Source of the DNA: Haloterrigena alkaliphila
Lineage (GTDB): Archaea > Halobacteriota > Halobacteria > Halobacteriales > Natrialbaceae
Length of the DNA: 64,000 bases
Assembly (NCBI RefSeq): GCF_017352155.2
Contig: NZ_CP071462.1
Location: forward strand, 2,976,001 to 3,040,000
Direction: 5' to 3'
The position numbers and the translations under genes are program-made. Below the pieces are notes generated by a model. That model worked only from the letters and a program-made list of their open reading frames with translations, made no database searches and was not told where the DNA came from. Below are positions 25,180 through 33,313 of the stretch, in pieces (the first letter of the stretch is position 1; each line of letters opens with the position of its first letter).

Positions 25180-27600
25180 GTGCCATCCGATACCACACGT
25201 CGCGGCGTGCTCGCGGGCGCGCTCGCCGCCGGCGTCGGCGGACTGACGTTGACTGGCGCTCGAGAGCTGCTCGAGCAGTTCGCTCCCCTCTCCGGGCGGG
25301 CTTGGAACGCGGCCGACCGGTCGCTACCGGACGCGGTCCAGAGTCCCCACGGCGAGGCGACGCTCCGCGTCGACGACTACGGCGTCCCGCACGTCGAGGC
25401 GGACGAGGAGCGGGCGGCGTACTTCGCCGTCGGCTACGTGCAGGCGTTCGACCGACTCTTTCAGCTCGACCTCCAGCGGCGAGTCATGCGCGGCCAGCTT
25501 TCCGAAATCGTCGGTGAGGCCACCCTCGAGGACGACGAGTTCCACGTCCGCATGGACTTCGCCGGCGCCGCGGAGGCGACCTGGGAACTCGTCGCCGAAA
25601 CGTCTGCGGGACCGCTCGTCGAGGCCTACGCCGACGGCGTCACCGCGGCGATGGAGCGCGAACAGTTGCCCCTCGAGTTCGAACTCCTCGGCTACGAGCC
25701 CCGCGAGTGGACGCCGGTCGACTCGATGCTGATGGAGAAACAGATCTCGTGGGACCTGACGGGGAACTTCGGCGAGCTCCGGCGGGCGCTGGTCGCCGAC
25801 CGGCTCGGCGAGGCCGTCGCGGCGGAGCTGTATCCCGAACGGATGGATCACGACACGCCGATCCTCCGCGACGCCGTCGACGCGGACCGCCTCGAGGGTG
25901 GTGACGGCGACGGAGATGGAACTGACGGCTCGAACGAACCGACCGACGCCGCCGCGAACGGATCGGTGGGGCCGGCGCTGACCGAGTGGCTCTCGAGGTA
26001 CGAATCGCCGACGGGCGTCGGCTCGAACAGCTGGGTCGTCTCGGGCGACCACACCGAAAGCGGGACGCCCATCGTCGCCTACGACCCCCACCTCACGCTG
26101 ATGACGCCCCCGCTGTGGTACGAACAGCACGTCGAGACGCCCGAACGGTCGGTCAGGGGCGCGACGTTCCCCGGCGTCCCGTTCGTCATCGCGGGCGCGA
26201 ACGCGGCGGGCGTGTGGTCGTTCACCAACGTCGGCGCCGACGTGCTCGACTGCTACCGCTACGAGATCGACGACGAGGGCGAGCGCTATCGCTATCGGGG
26301 CGAGTGGCGCGAGTTCGACACGGAAGAGCGCGAACTCGCCGTCGCCGGCGGGGAGAATCGGATGATTACCGTCCGGAAGACGGTCCACGGACCGGTGCTC
26401 GAGCGCGAGGAGCGGACGGTCGGCGTCGCCTGGACCGGGCACACGGCCACCCGGACGACCGACGCGATATACGAGTTCGGTCGGAGCGGCGGGCTCGAGG
26501 ACTTGCTCGAGGCCACGCGAAAGTTCGACCTGCCGACCCAGAATCTCGTCTACGCGGACGCCGACGGCCGGACGTGCTACTACGCGACGGGGAAGCTCCC
26601 GATCCGGACCGTCGACGGCGAGGAAGTGGCCGCGAACCGGATATTCGACGGCTCCGCGGGCGAGGGCGAGTGGACGGGCTTTACGCCCTTTGGCGAGTCC
26701 TCGTGGGACGGGTTCGTCCCGTTCGAGGAGAAACCGCACGCGATCGATCCCGACGTACTGGCGACGGCCAACCAGCGCGTCGTCGACGCCCCGGAGCACT
26801 ACGTCGGCGTCGCCTACGCGGCGCCATACCGCGGCTCGCGAATCTACGAGCGGTTGGACGCCGCGCTCGAGGACGGTGGCGTTACGGACCTCGAGTTCCA
26901 TCGCGACCTCCAGCGCGACACTCGCGACGGCCGGGCCGATCAGCTCCTGCCGGATCTGCTCGAGGCCGTGGCGGAGCGAGACGTCGGCGACCGACTCGAG
27001 ACGGCCGCGGCGACGCTCGACGAGTGGGACCGACGGATGGGTCGCGACAGCGAGGGCGCGCTCGTCTTCGCCCGCTGGATGGACCACTTCCGTCGGCTGA
27101 CCGTCGAGCCGCAGTTCGACGAGGCCGACCTCGACGACTCGTACTATCCGACCGACTGGGCGGTCGCGACGCTTTCGGCCCACGGCGACCTCTACGCGGA
27201 CCGGCCGCGGGGCGAGACGATGGTCGCGGCGCTCGAGGCGGCCCTCGACGAGATCGACGAGGCGGGCTGGGAGGAGTACGGCGACTGGAACACGACGCGG
27301 GCGATCGAACATCCCTTCGGCGGGGAGGCCCCGTTCCTGAACCTCGACGAGCACGCCCTCGACGGCTCGCGAGCGACCGTCAACAACTATCGCGTCGGAT
27401 CGGGCGTCGGCTCGAGCTGGCGGATGGTCGTCGAACCCGGTGGAACGGCGACGGCCGTCCTGCCCGGCGGGAACTCGGGGGATTACTTCTCCGATCACTA
27501 CGACGACCAGTTCGAGCGCTGGATCGCCAACGAGCAGAAACCGATGGACCGGTCGACCGAGGCCGACGTCGCCGTCGAGTTCACCGGGGGGTCGTCGTGA
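25180..27600 (+). CDS. penicillin acylase family Ntn-hydrolase, Tat-exported
   Basis: An ~806-residue penicillin amidase-type enzyme. Starting at GTG 25180 gives a twin-arginine signal (SDTTRRGVLAGALAAGVGGL), so it folds in the cytoplasm and is exported. The alpha chain contains VDDYGVPHVEADEERAAYFAVGYVQAFDRLFQLDL. Autocleavage should occur before the catalytic Ser of the beta chain in GVGSNSWVVSGD (around residue 277). A conserved beta-chain Asn segment appears as GTNSGDY-like PGGNSGDYFSDHYDDQ. These enzymes hydrolyse amide bonds of penicillins, acyl-homoserine lactones or other N-acyl compounds. A small membrane gene is coupled to its stop. Confidence 0.9.
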   Translation: MPSDTTRRGVLAGALAAGVGGLTLTGARELLEQFAPLSGRAWNAADRSLPDAVQSPHGEATLRVDDYGVPHVEADEERAAYFAVGYVQAFDRLFQLDLQRRVMRGQLSEIVGEATLEDDEFHVRMDFAGAAEATWELVAETSAGPLVEAYADGVTAAMEREQLPLEFELLGYEPREWTPVDSMLMEKQISWDLTGNFGELRRALVADRLGEAVAAELYPERMDHDTPILRDAVDADRLEGGDGDGDGTDGSNEPTDAAANGSVGPALTEWLSRYESPTGVGSNSWVVSGDHTESGTPIVAYDPHLTLMTPPLWYEQHVETPERSVRGATFPGVPFVIAGANAAGVWSFTNVGADVLDCYRYEIDDEGERYRYRGEWREFDTEERELAVAGGENRMITVRKTVHGPVLEREERTVGVAWTGHTATRTTDAIYEFGRSGGLEDLLEATRKFDLPTQNLVYADADGRTCYYATGKLPIRTVDGEEVAANRIFDGSAGEGEWTGFTPFGESSWDGFVPFEEKPHAIDPDVLATANQRVVDAPEHYVGVAYAAPYRGSRIYERLDAALEDGGVTDLEFHRDLQRDTRDGRADQLLPDLLEAVAERDVGDRLETAAATLDEWDRRMGRDSEGALVFARWMDHFRRLTVEPQFDEADLDDSYYPTDWAVATLSAHGDLYADRPRGETMVAALEAALDEIDEAGWEEYGDWNTTRAIEHPFGGEAPFLNLDEHALDGSRATVNNYRVGSGVGSSWRMVVEPGGTATAVLPGGNSGDYFSDHYDDQFERWIANEQKPMDRSTEADVAVEFTGGSS

Positions 27601-27989
27601 GCGAAACCGACGCGGCCGGAACCGATCCGTCCGGTTCGGACGCCTCGAGCGTACCCGAACGCGCCGGAACCGCACTCGAGCGTATCAGGACCGACTCTCG
27701 ACACCACGCCGTCGCCGTCGTCGTCGCGGTTGCCCTCGGACTGGCCCTCTCGTGGCTTCACTGGTTCGGACTCGTGGTCGGCGGGGCGCTCGTGGCCCTC
27801 ACCGCGTCGACCCCGTGGCGCGGGGTCGCCGGGGCGATCGGCTTCGGCGTCGTCGTCCTCGTCGCCTTCGCGCTCTCGCTCGGTGGGTCGGCGGGGACCG
27901 TCTTCGGAATGACGCCGGTGATCTACCTGGTCGTCGCCAGCGCGATCGGGCTGCCGGTGCTCGGGTCGCTCGTTCGGGGAATTGTGTGA
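27597..27989 (+). CDS. membrane protein coupled to the penicillin-acylase-like gene
   Basis: A 130-residue protein starting at a GTG that overlaps the previous stop (GTGA). After a Ser/Asp-rich N-terminus of ~30 residues it has three to four hydrophobic segments (HAVAVVVAVALGLALSW, LVVGGALVALTA, IGFGVVVLVAFALSL, VIYLVVASAIGLPVL). I recognise no family. Translational coupling suggests it works with the exported hydrolase, perhaps as a membrane partner or immunity-like factor; this is inference. Confidence 0.7.
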   Translation: MSETDAAGTDPSGSDASSVPERAGTALERIRTDSRHHAVAVVVAVALGLALSWLHWFGLVVGGALVALTASTPWRGVAGAIGFGVVVLVAFALSLGGSAGTVFGMTPVIYLVVASAIGLPVLGSLVRGIV

Positions 27990-28049
27990 TAATGACTTGC
28001 TACTCTAATAGCCGATGTGGCCACGTTTCGCTCTGCCCGAGAGGGGCAC

Positions 28050-28303
28050 GTGCGGTGGCGCGCGCTTTCGACCGACCGAGCGATTGCGAGGCCGGTTGAC
28101 GACACCGTGCGAGGTCTTCGCGAGCGTAGCGAGCGAAGTCGTTCGAGACGGCTTCGCCGTCTCGTGATGCGAAAAATCTCCGATTTTCAGCAGCTTGGAA
28201 GACGCCCCGCGTCTTCCAGTGGATGAGGACCACAGCGACCAGCGGGAGCGAGGACCGCAGTCGGTTGGGTGGGGTGTGGGAATCCCTGTTGCCACGATAG
28301 CAG
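28050..28303 (-). repeat. dispersed hairpin element, copy C (long form)
   Basis: A 254-bp copy on the minus strand: the GTTGCCACGATAGCAG end is at 28288-28303 and the GTGCGGTGGCGCGCGC end at 28050. It holds the common hairpin GGAAGACGC-CCC-GCGTCTTCC (28197-28217) plus two extra ones absent from the other copies: GAGACGGC-TTC-GCCGTCTC (28145-28163) and a weaker A/T-rich one around 28171-28188. It lies head-to-head with copy D, 107 bp away. Confidence 0.78.
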
Positions 28304-28410
28304 CGCACTGCTATTCGACTTTAGGTCCGGCGAGATGGCGTCACATGCATCCGAACGACTCCGTAGTCGGCTCAATTCTGTGCTCGAACACCGAGGTGAA
28401 ACCGACTGCT

Positions 28411-28549
28411 CTGCTATCGTGGCAACGAGGAGTAACCACTCCCTCCCCAGCCGATTCGCTCACTCACTGCGTTCCTTCGCTCATCCCTCGCACGGTTTTG
28501 CCTCGCGGTTCGCTGTTCGCTCACCGCGACACAGCGCGCGCCACCGCAC
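28411..28549 (+). repeat. dispersed hairpin element, copy D (short form)
   Basis: A 139-bp copy beginning CTGCTATCGTGGCAAC and ending GCGCGCGCCACCGCAC. It lacks the GGAAGACGC hairpin. Copies C and D, in opposite orientation, fill most of the 646-bp gap between the penicillin-acylase operon and the aldo/keto reductase; I see no gene there. Confidence 0.78.
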
Positions 28550-28635
28550 GTCGGATGAGTGGGCCGAATCGTCGTCTCAGACGAGCGGGTCGCCGTAGCA
28601 CGTACTGTTTTTTCGCCGGCCCACGTCCGACCCGT

Positions 28636-29610
28636 ATGGAGTACACGACCCTCGGTTCGACCGGCATGGAAGTCAGCCGCCTCTGCCTCGGCTGCATGAG
28701 CTTCGGCTCGAGCGACTGGCGCGAGTGGGTCCTCGAGGACGAGGAGAGCAAGGAGATCATCGAGCGGGCGATCGACCTCGGAATCAACTTCTTCGACACC
28801 GCGAACATGTACTCGCGGGGCGAATCCGAGCGCATCCTCGGCGAGGCCCTCGAGGGCCACCGCGAGCGCTCGGTCGTCGCGACGAAGGGGTACTTCCGGA
28901 TGCGCGACGGCGATCCGCTCTCGGGCGGCCTCTCCCGGAAGGCCATCGAACAGGAACTCGAAGCGAGCCGCGAGCGACTGGGGATGGACACGATCGACCT
29001 CTACCAGCCCCACCGGTGGGACCCCAAGACGCCGATCGAGACGACCCTGCGGGCGCTCGACGACGCGGTTCGGCGGGGTCACGTCCGCTACATCGGCGCC
29101 TCCTCGATGTGGGCCCACCAGTTCGCGGAGTCGCTGCACACCAGCGACAGCCTGGGCCTCGAGCGGTTCCAGACGATGCAGAACCACTATAACCTCGTCT
29201 ACCGCGAGGAAGAGCGGGAGATGCTGCCCCTCTGCGAGAAGGAGGACGTGGGAGTCATCCCGTGGTCGCCGCTGGCCCGCGGCTACCTCACGCGCCCCCA
29301 CGAGGAAATCGACGCCACGAAACGCGGCGAGACGGAGGAACACATGTACGAACACCCCTACCGCGAGGGCGGCGGGTCGGAGATCAACGAGCGCGTGGCC
29401 GAGATCGCCGCCGACAAGGGCGTCACGATGGCCCAGGTCGCGCTGGCGTGGCTGTTGCACAAGGACTGGGTCGACGCGCCGATCGTCGGGACGACCAGCG
29501 TGGAGCACCTCGAGCAGGCCGTCGAAGCGCTGGACATCTCGCTGTCGGAGTCGGATATCGCGTACCTCGAAGAGCCGTACGAACCGGTGCCGGTGTCGGG
29601 GCACTCCTGA
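28636..29610 (+). CDS. aldo/keto reductase
   Basis: A 324-residue AKR with a TIM barrel and NADPH dependence. The catalytic tetrad is visible as Asp in FFDTANMYSRG, Tyr (same segment), Lys in VVATKGYF and His in YQPHRWDP. VIPWSPLARGYLTRP and the C-terminal APIVGTTSVEHLEQAVEALDI bind NADPH. It matches the YajO/AKR11-12-like group acting on sugar or aromatic aldehydes. The open frame extends upstream through repeat copy D, but homology begins at MEYTTLGSTGMEVSRLCLG, giving the start at 28636. Confidence 0.92.
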   Translation: MEYTTLGSTGMEVSRLCLGCMSFGSSDWREWVLEDEESKEIIERAIDLGINFFDTANMYSRGESERILGEALEGHRERSVVATKGYFRMRDGDPLSGGLSRKAIEQELEASRERLGMDTIDLYQPHRWDPKTPIETTLRALDDAVRRGHVRYIGASSMWAHQFAESLHTSDSLGLERFQTMQNHYNLVYREEEREMLPLCEKEDVGVIPWSPLARGYLTRPHEEIDATKRGETEEHMYEHPYREGGGSEINERVAEIAADKGVTMAQVALAWLLHKDWVDAPIVGTTSVEHLEQAVEALDISLSESDIAYLEEPYEPVPVSGHS

Positions 29611-29634
29611 GCGGGACGAACACGCGAACCGCGA

Positions 29635-30189
29635 TCACGGAATTTCCTCCACAACCTCGAGCAGGTCCTCCTCGGTCCGCCACTCGTACAGTCGGCCCTC
29701 GGCCTCGAGCAGGTCGAACACCCCGTCCTCCATCCAGCCGTAGGGATGGGCCTCGTCGGCGTCGGGATACGCCCGCTTGAGCACGTGGGTCTTCTCGAAG
29801 TACTCCTCGGTGCCCGCGAGCAGTCCCTGTTCGACGAGGAAGCCGCTGGGTTCCTTCTCGGCGACGCCGACGACGTGGGTCACGAGGTCCGCGATCAGGC
29901 AGAACTTCTGGATCCCGTTGTCCCAGCCGCCGCGCACGTCGTTCATCCGGAAGGCGGCGGCGTCCCGACGGCGGCCGAGACGGTCGACGACGAGCTCGAG
30001 CCGAGCCATCGGCTCCGGGTCGTAGTTCCCGAGCACGAAGTACGAGCGGTCGGCCTCGTAGATCGGCGCCAATTCGCTCAGGGCGTGAAGGAGGTCCTCG
30101 TTGTCCGCGAGCGAGAGCTCTTCGGCTTCGAGTCGCTCCGTCGCGCTCGCGAGCACTGCCTCGGGGACTGGCGGCGACTCGTCGGTCAT
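29635..30189 (-). CDS. conserved haloarchaeal protein of unknown function
   Basis: A 184-residue acidic protein without a domain I can name. It appears soluble and mostly helical (SATERLEAEELSLADNEDLLHALSELA), with a conserved-looking block MNDVRGGWDNGIQKFCLIADLVTHVVGV and an ending RLYEWRTEEDLLEVVEEIP. The frame is open upstream into the divergent gene; the ATG at 30189 is chosen because coding character begins there (MTDESPPVPEAVLASATE). It is convergent with the aldo/keto reductase (24-nt gap) and divergent from an HTH regulator. Confidence 0.65.
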   Translation of the reverse strand: MTDESPPVPEAVLASATERLEAEELSLADNEDLLHALSELAPIYEADRSYFVLGNYDPEPMARLELVVDRLGRRRDAAAFRMNDVRGGWDNGIQKFCLIADLVTHVVGVAEKEPSGFLVEQGLLAGTEEYFEKTHVLKRAYPDADEAHPYGWMEDGVFDLLEAEGRLYEWRTEEDLLEVVEEIP

Positions 30190-30279
30190 ACCCCACGATT
30201 CAGAGGAGACGACAATAGGGTTTTCTCCACCGATTCCGTTTCCGAAACGGGTCGGGTGTGGCGATCTCGACCCAGTTCG

Positions 30280-30312
30280 GTTTACTCTGGGGTGATTTAC
30301 CTCAGGGTAAAC
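30280..30312 (+). promoter_or_regulatory. palindromic operator 3 upstream of the HTH regulator
   Basis: The perfect core TTTACC-TCAG-GGTAAA is at 30296-30311, ending 31 nt before the regulator ATG. A related imperfect site (TTTACT-CTGG-GGTGAT, 30281-30296) lies immediately upstream, so the whole also reads as a 13-bp inverted repeat with a 7-nt spacer. The half-sites equal those of operators 1 and 2. The position suggests autoregulation. Confidence 0.7.
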
Positions 30313-30342
30313 TACTTGGTGGCGGGGTGCGTAGGCCCTCGC

Positions 30343-30756
30343 ATGAGTACCGACGTGGGTACCGCCGACGGGACGGAGACGCGGGAACTCCTGCACTTTC
30401 TCACCCAGGAGACCCGGTTCGCGCTCGTCGCCAACATCCTGCAACACCCCGAGGGACTGCCCTCGATGTACGAACTCGAGCAGTTGAACCCGAGCGTCAG
30501 CGAGGCGACCGTCTACAAACACGTCCAGAAGCTGATCGACGCCGGCATCGTCGAGGCGGTCGCGCTGTCCGACGACGAGCGCCGGCAGGGCTACCCCTGG
30601 AAGTTCTACGGCCTGACCGACGCGGGCCGCGAACTCCTCGGGCGCCACAACCTGCTTCGGGCCGAGGAGACGCTCAAACGGATCTACGGGACGATTTCCG
30701 ACAAACCAGAGAAGATGGTGAAGTACGAGAACGCGCCGCGACCCGATCGGGACTGA
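30343..30756 (+). CDS. winged-helix transcriptional regulator (PadR/ArsR-like, haloarchaeal type)
   Basis: A 137-residue DNA-binding protein with a winged HTH: LLHFLTQETRFALVANILQHPEGLPSMYELEQLNPSVSEATVYKHVQKLIDAGIVE is helix 1 to recognition helix, and RRQGYPWKFYGLTDAGRELL is the wing. The C-terminus (...MVKYENAPRP) is characteristic of a haloarchaeal family often found on plasmids and near mobile genes. It starts 31 nt after a tandem TTTACC-type operator and is therefore a candidate for the protein that binds that motif, at least at its own promoter. Confidence 0.85.
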   Translation: MSTDVGTADGTETRELLHFLTQETRFALVANILQHPEGLPSMYELEQLNPSVSEATVYKHVQKLIDAGIVEAVALSDDERRQGYPWKFYGLTDAGRELLGRHNLLRAEETLKRIYGTISDKPEKMVKYENAPRPDRD

Positions 30757-30816
30757 GTTCCGCAGAGAGAACTCGAGCGTCCATCGCCCGATCGGTCGCT
30801 CGGGAACCGACGCCGA

Positions 30817-31356
30817 TCAGGAGAACCGCGAGGCGATGTCGGCCTCGGTGATGATCCCGACCGTCTCGCCGGCCTCGGTGATCATCACGGCCTTGTAGTG
30901 CTCGAGCAGGTTGCTGATCTCGTCCAGCGTCGCGTCCTTCGACACCGTCGGAAAGCTCTCGCTCATGTGGTCCTCGACGGGTTCGTCCCGCGCCTCGGAG
31001 TCGAGGTGGACGAGGTCGCTCTGGCTGATCGAGCCCACCGGAATACCGTCCTGGATGACCGCCAATTGGGAGTAGGCCTCCTCCTCCATCTCGCGGGCGG
31101 CCGCCTTGACGGCGTCGTCGGGCGCGACGCTGACGACGGCCTCGTTCATCAGATCCTCGGCGCGGACGACGTCGCTCTCGGCCTTCTCGAGGGCGTTGAC
31201 GATCCGGCGCAGCGTCGAGAGGCGCGGATCGACGTCGCCGCCTTCGATCCGGGCGATCAGGGGCTGGGAGACGTCGGCCGTCTCCGCGAGTTCGCTCTGG
31301 GTCAGCCCGAGATCGGTGCGGCGCTGGCGCAGGTCCGCGGGCGTCGGAAGTTCCAT
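30817..31356 (-). CDS. XRE-type HTH protein with tandem CBS domains
   Basis: A 179-residue protein with an N-terminal XRE/Cro HTH (LRQRRTDLGLTQSELAETADVSQPLIARIEGGDVDPRLSTLRRI, residues ~7-50) and two CBS domains (about 62-118 and 124-179: MNEAVVSVAPDDAV..., MSESFPTVSKDATLDE...GETVGIITEADI). CBS pairs bind adenosine nucleotides or SAM, so this is probably a transcription factor sensing energy or methionine metabolism. The ATG at 31356 is preferred over TTG 31365 because an A/T-rich TATA (31381-31387) lies 28 nt upstream. Confidence 0.88.
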   Translation of the reverse strand: MELPTPADLRQRRTDLGLTQSELAETADVSQPLIARIEGGDVDPRLSTLRRIVNALEKAESDVVRAEDLMNEAVVSVAPDDAVKAAAREMEEEAYSQLAVIQDGIPVGSISQSDLVHLDSEARDEPVEDHMSESFPTVSKDATLDEISNLLEHYKAVMITEAGETVGIITEADIASRFS

Positions 31357-31461
31357 GGGGAACAATAACTGCGGGTTATCAAAAATACTTTGGGTCGAAC
31401 CGGACGGCTGACGCCGACGGTGGGTATCCGTCAGCGCCGCTGGACGCGGGGCGACGCGCGA

Positions 31462-31815
31462 TCAGTCCTCGTCGGGCGTCTCGACGACCTCGACGACCGA
31501 GAGGGGGACGTCTCGCAGCGCACCGCCGACCTCGCTCTTGGCGATCCTGGAGGCGTGTTCCTCGCCGTCGGCGTTGTAGACTTCCATCTCGAGCGCGAGG
31601 CCCACGAGCGCGGTGTCGGCCGCGATGAAGGCCGAGTCGAAAGGCTCGCCGCAGGCCGGACAGCCCGTCGCGCCGACCTCGACCTCGACGTAGTCCATGT
31701 CTTCGCTGTTCAGTCGTTTCCCGGCCTCGCTGACGGCGACGCCGATGGCGTCGTCGATCTGCTCGACGTCACGAACCAGCCACGCGGCTTCCATCGCGAC
31801 GAGATAGTTTCCCAT
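31462..31815 (-). CDS. UPF0212 (DUF555) family protein
   Basis: A 117-residue archaeal-specific protein of the UPF0212/DUF555 family. MGNYLVAMEAAWLVRDVEQIDDAIGVAVSEAGKRLN is its diagnostic N-terminus, and GCPACGEPFDSAFIAADTALVGLALEMEVYNAD holds a CxxC of a probable zinc site. No function is known. The frame is open 76 codons upstream, but the family begins at MGNY. The 324-bp gap to the next plus-strand gene contains A/T-rich promoter-like DNA (around 31932-31950 and 32060-32110) and no gene I can support. Confidence 0.88.
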   Translation of the reverse strand: MGNYLVAMEAAWLVRDVEQIDDAIGVAVSEAGKRLNSEDMDYVEVEVGATGCPACGEPFDSAFIAADTALVGLALEMEVYNADGEEHASRIAKSEVGGALRDVPLSVVEVVETPDED

Positions 31816-32102
31816 ACGCGGTGGTCGTTCCGAGGGGTTTCCTGTCTTGCGGTTCGTAGCCGGCCGAAACCCGCGTCGCGTCGCCGATCGTCGCCGTCCG
31901 ATCGGCGCGCCCGAGGTGCGCACGTGAGACGGATAATGCGCATAAGTTACGGGAATCGAGCGAGTCGATTGCCGACCGCTTAGCCGTACATCGGCCCGAA
32001 CCCGTCTCGAGTTGTCCGGACCGCAGGTCGAGTAGAATCGCACGACGGCGCCGACTCGAACTATGGTGATAAATGGTTATGATAATCGATCTTCAAGAAA
32101 GC

Positions 32103-32109
32103 TTATATA
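32103..32109 (+). promoter_or_regulatory. TATA element of the small membrane protein gene
   Basis: TTATATA in the sequence GCTTATATACACC, 34 nt before the ATG at 32140. This gives a predicted leader of about 7 nt. Confidence 0.55.
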
Positions 32110-32139
32110 CACCGATCGTCTGGCCATCGATGAACGCTG

Positions 32140-32316
32140 ATGATATCCCGCGTGTACCACGCGACCCTGTTCGCCCTGTACCAGTTGTGCATCGTGATCG
32201 GCATCGTCGCGATGCCGCTCGCGATCGCCGCCCGCCAGGCCGGCGTAACGCTGCCGATCCACCGCATCCTCGCGAACGTCGAGGACTCCCTCGAGGCCAG
32301 ACAGCCCGACGAGTAA
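32140..32316 (+). CDS. 58-residue single-pass membrane protein upstream of psmB
   Basis: An ORF of 58 residues starting MISRVYHATLFALYQLC and ending EDSLEARQPDE. Residues ~8-31 form one hydrophobic helix (LFALYQLCIVIGIVAMPLAIAA), followed by a short charged tail. Support for it being real: a good TATA box at the right distance, GC-rich third positions, a coherent membrane-plus-charged-tail layout, and a stop just upstream of the psmB promoter. It overlaps an out-of-frame longer ORF, which lacks coding character. Its role is unknown. Confidence 0.65.
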   Translation: MISRVYHATLFALYQLCIVIGIVAMPLAIAARQAGVTLPIHRILANVEDSLEARQPDE

Positions 32317-32420
32317 TCGACGCCCCCACAGTCCACCGCTGCGACCCCCGCTTCTCTCAGCCATCGACGTCGAGAGCGACCGGTCCCGAAAGCGGAAACC
32401 GCCGTGGTGACCGCCGGTGT

Positions 32421-32426
32421 TTTATA
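32421..32426 (+). promoter_or_regulatory. TATA element of psmB
   Basis: TTTATA centred 28 nt before the psmB ATG, consistent with leaderless transcription and selecting the ATG at 32452 over the upstream GTG at 32404. Confidence 0.65.
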
Positions 32427-32451
32427 CCGTGCCGGCCGTACAGTTTCGTCA

Positions 32452-33183
32452 ATGCGAGCACCTCAGCACAATTCGGACTTCTCCCGTACCGTCGACCAGT
32501 TGGCCGACGATCCGAACCCCTACGAGCCCGAGATCGGGTCGATGCCCCAGAACGACCTGTCGCGGGCCGACCTCGACAACGTCAACAAGACCGGCACGAC
32601 GACGATCGGCATCTCGACGGCCGACGGCGTCATCATCGCGACGGACATGCGCGCCAGCCTCGGCGGCCGGTTCGTCTCGAACAAGAACGTCCAGAAGGTC
32701 GAGCAGATCCACCCGACGGCCGCGCTCACGCTGGTCGGCAGCGTCGGCGGCGCCCAGTCGTTCATCTCGAGTCTCCGCGCCGAGGTTAACCTCTACGGGG
32801 CCCGACGCGGCGAGGGGATGAGCATCGACGCGCTGGCGACGCTCGCCGGCAACTTCGCCCGCGGCGGTCCATTCTTCGCCATCCACCCGATCCTGGGCGG
32901 CGTCGACGAGGAAGGGAGCCACGTCTACAGCATCGACCCCGCCGGCGGCGTCATGGAGGACGACTACACCGTCACCGGCTCCGGGATGCAACTCGCCTAC
33001 GGTCACTTAGAGCAGGCCTACGAACCGGACATGTCCAACGAGGAGGCCAAGACGGTCGCCGCCCGCGGTATCAAGTCCGCCGTCGAGCGCGACACCGGCT
33101 CCGGCAACGGCGTCTTCCTCTGTGAGATCACCGACGAGGGCGTCGACATCCACGGCCACCACGACTTCGACGAAGTGCTGTAA
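32452..33183 (+). CDS. psmB: archaeal proteasome endopeptidase complex, beta subunit
   Basis: A 243-residue 20S proteasome beta subunit. A 48-residue propeptide is removed at NKTG/TTTIGI to expose the catalytic Thr49. The conserved Asp (TDMRAS) and Lys (the NKNVQKVEQI region) complete the Ntn active site, and GSVGGAQSFISSLRAEVNLY and SGSGMQLAYGHLEQ are typical. It assembles with alpha subunits into the cytosolic degradation chamber used for protein quality control. The alpha subunit gene is not in the window. Confidence 0.95.
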   Translation: MRAPQHNSDFSRTVDQLADDPNPYEPEIGSMPQNDLSRADLDNVNKTGTTTIGISTADGVIIATDMRASLGGRFVSNKNVQKVEQIHPTAALTLVGSVGGAQSFISSLRAEVNLYGARRGEGMSIDALATLAGNFARGGPFFAIHPILGGVDEEGSHVYSIDPAGGVMEDDYTVTGSGMQLAYGHLEQAYEPDMSNEEAKTVAARGIKSAVERDTGSGNGVFLCEITDEGVDIHGHHDFDEVL

Positions 33184-33313
33184 GTCGGTTCGAAACGGAA
33201 CGGGGCGTCGCTTTTCGGGTTTCTCTCGCGAGTAGCGTCGGCTCCGTTCGGACTGGGTACGTTGCGTCGTGTCGGGCGCTGTGCCGCGACCAGAAGAGCG
33301 AAAAACGCCGCCG

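Noticed and set aside
25324-27675. 783-residue minus-strand ORF opposite the penicillin acylase
   Set aside because: Antisense of a clear Ntn-hydrolase with motifs in order; no homology pattern of its own.
28195-28636. N-terminal extension of the aldo/keto reductase through repeat D
   Set aside because: The extension simply translates the repeat; AKR homology starts at the ATG at 28636.
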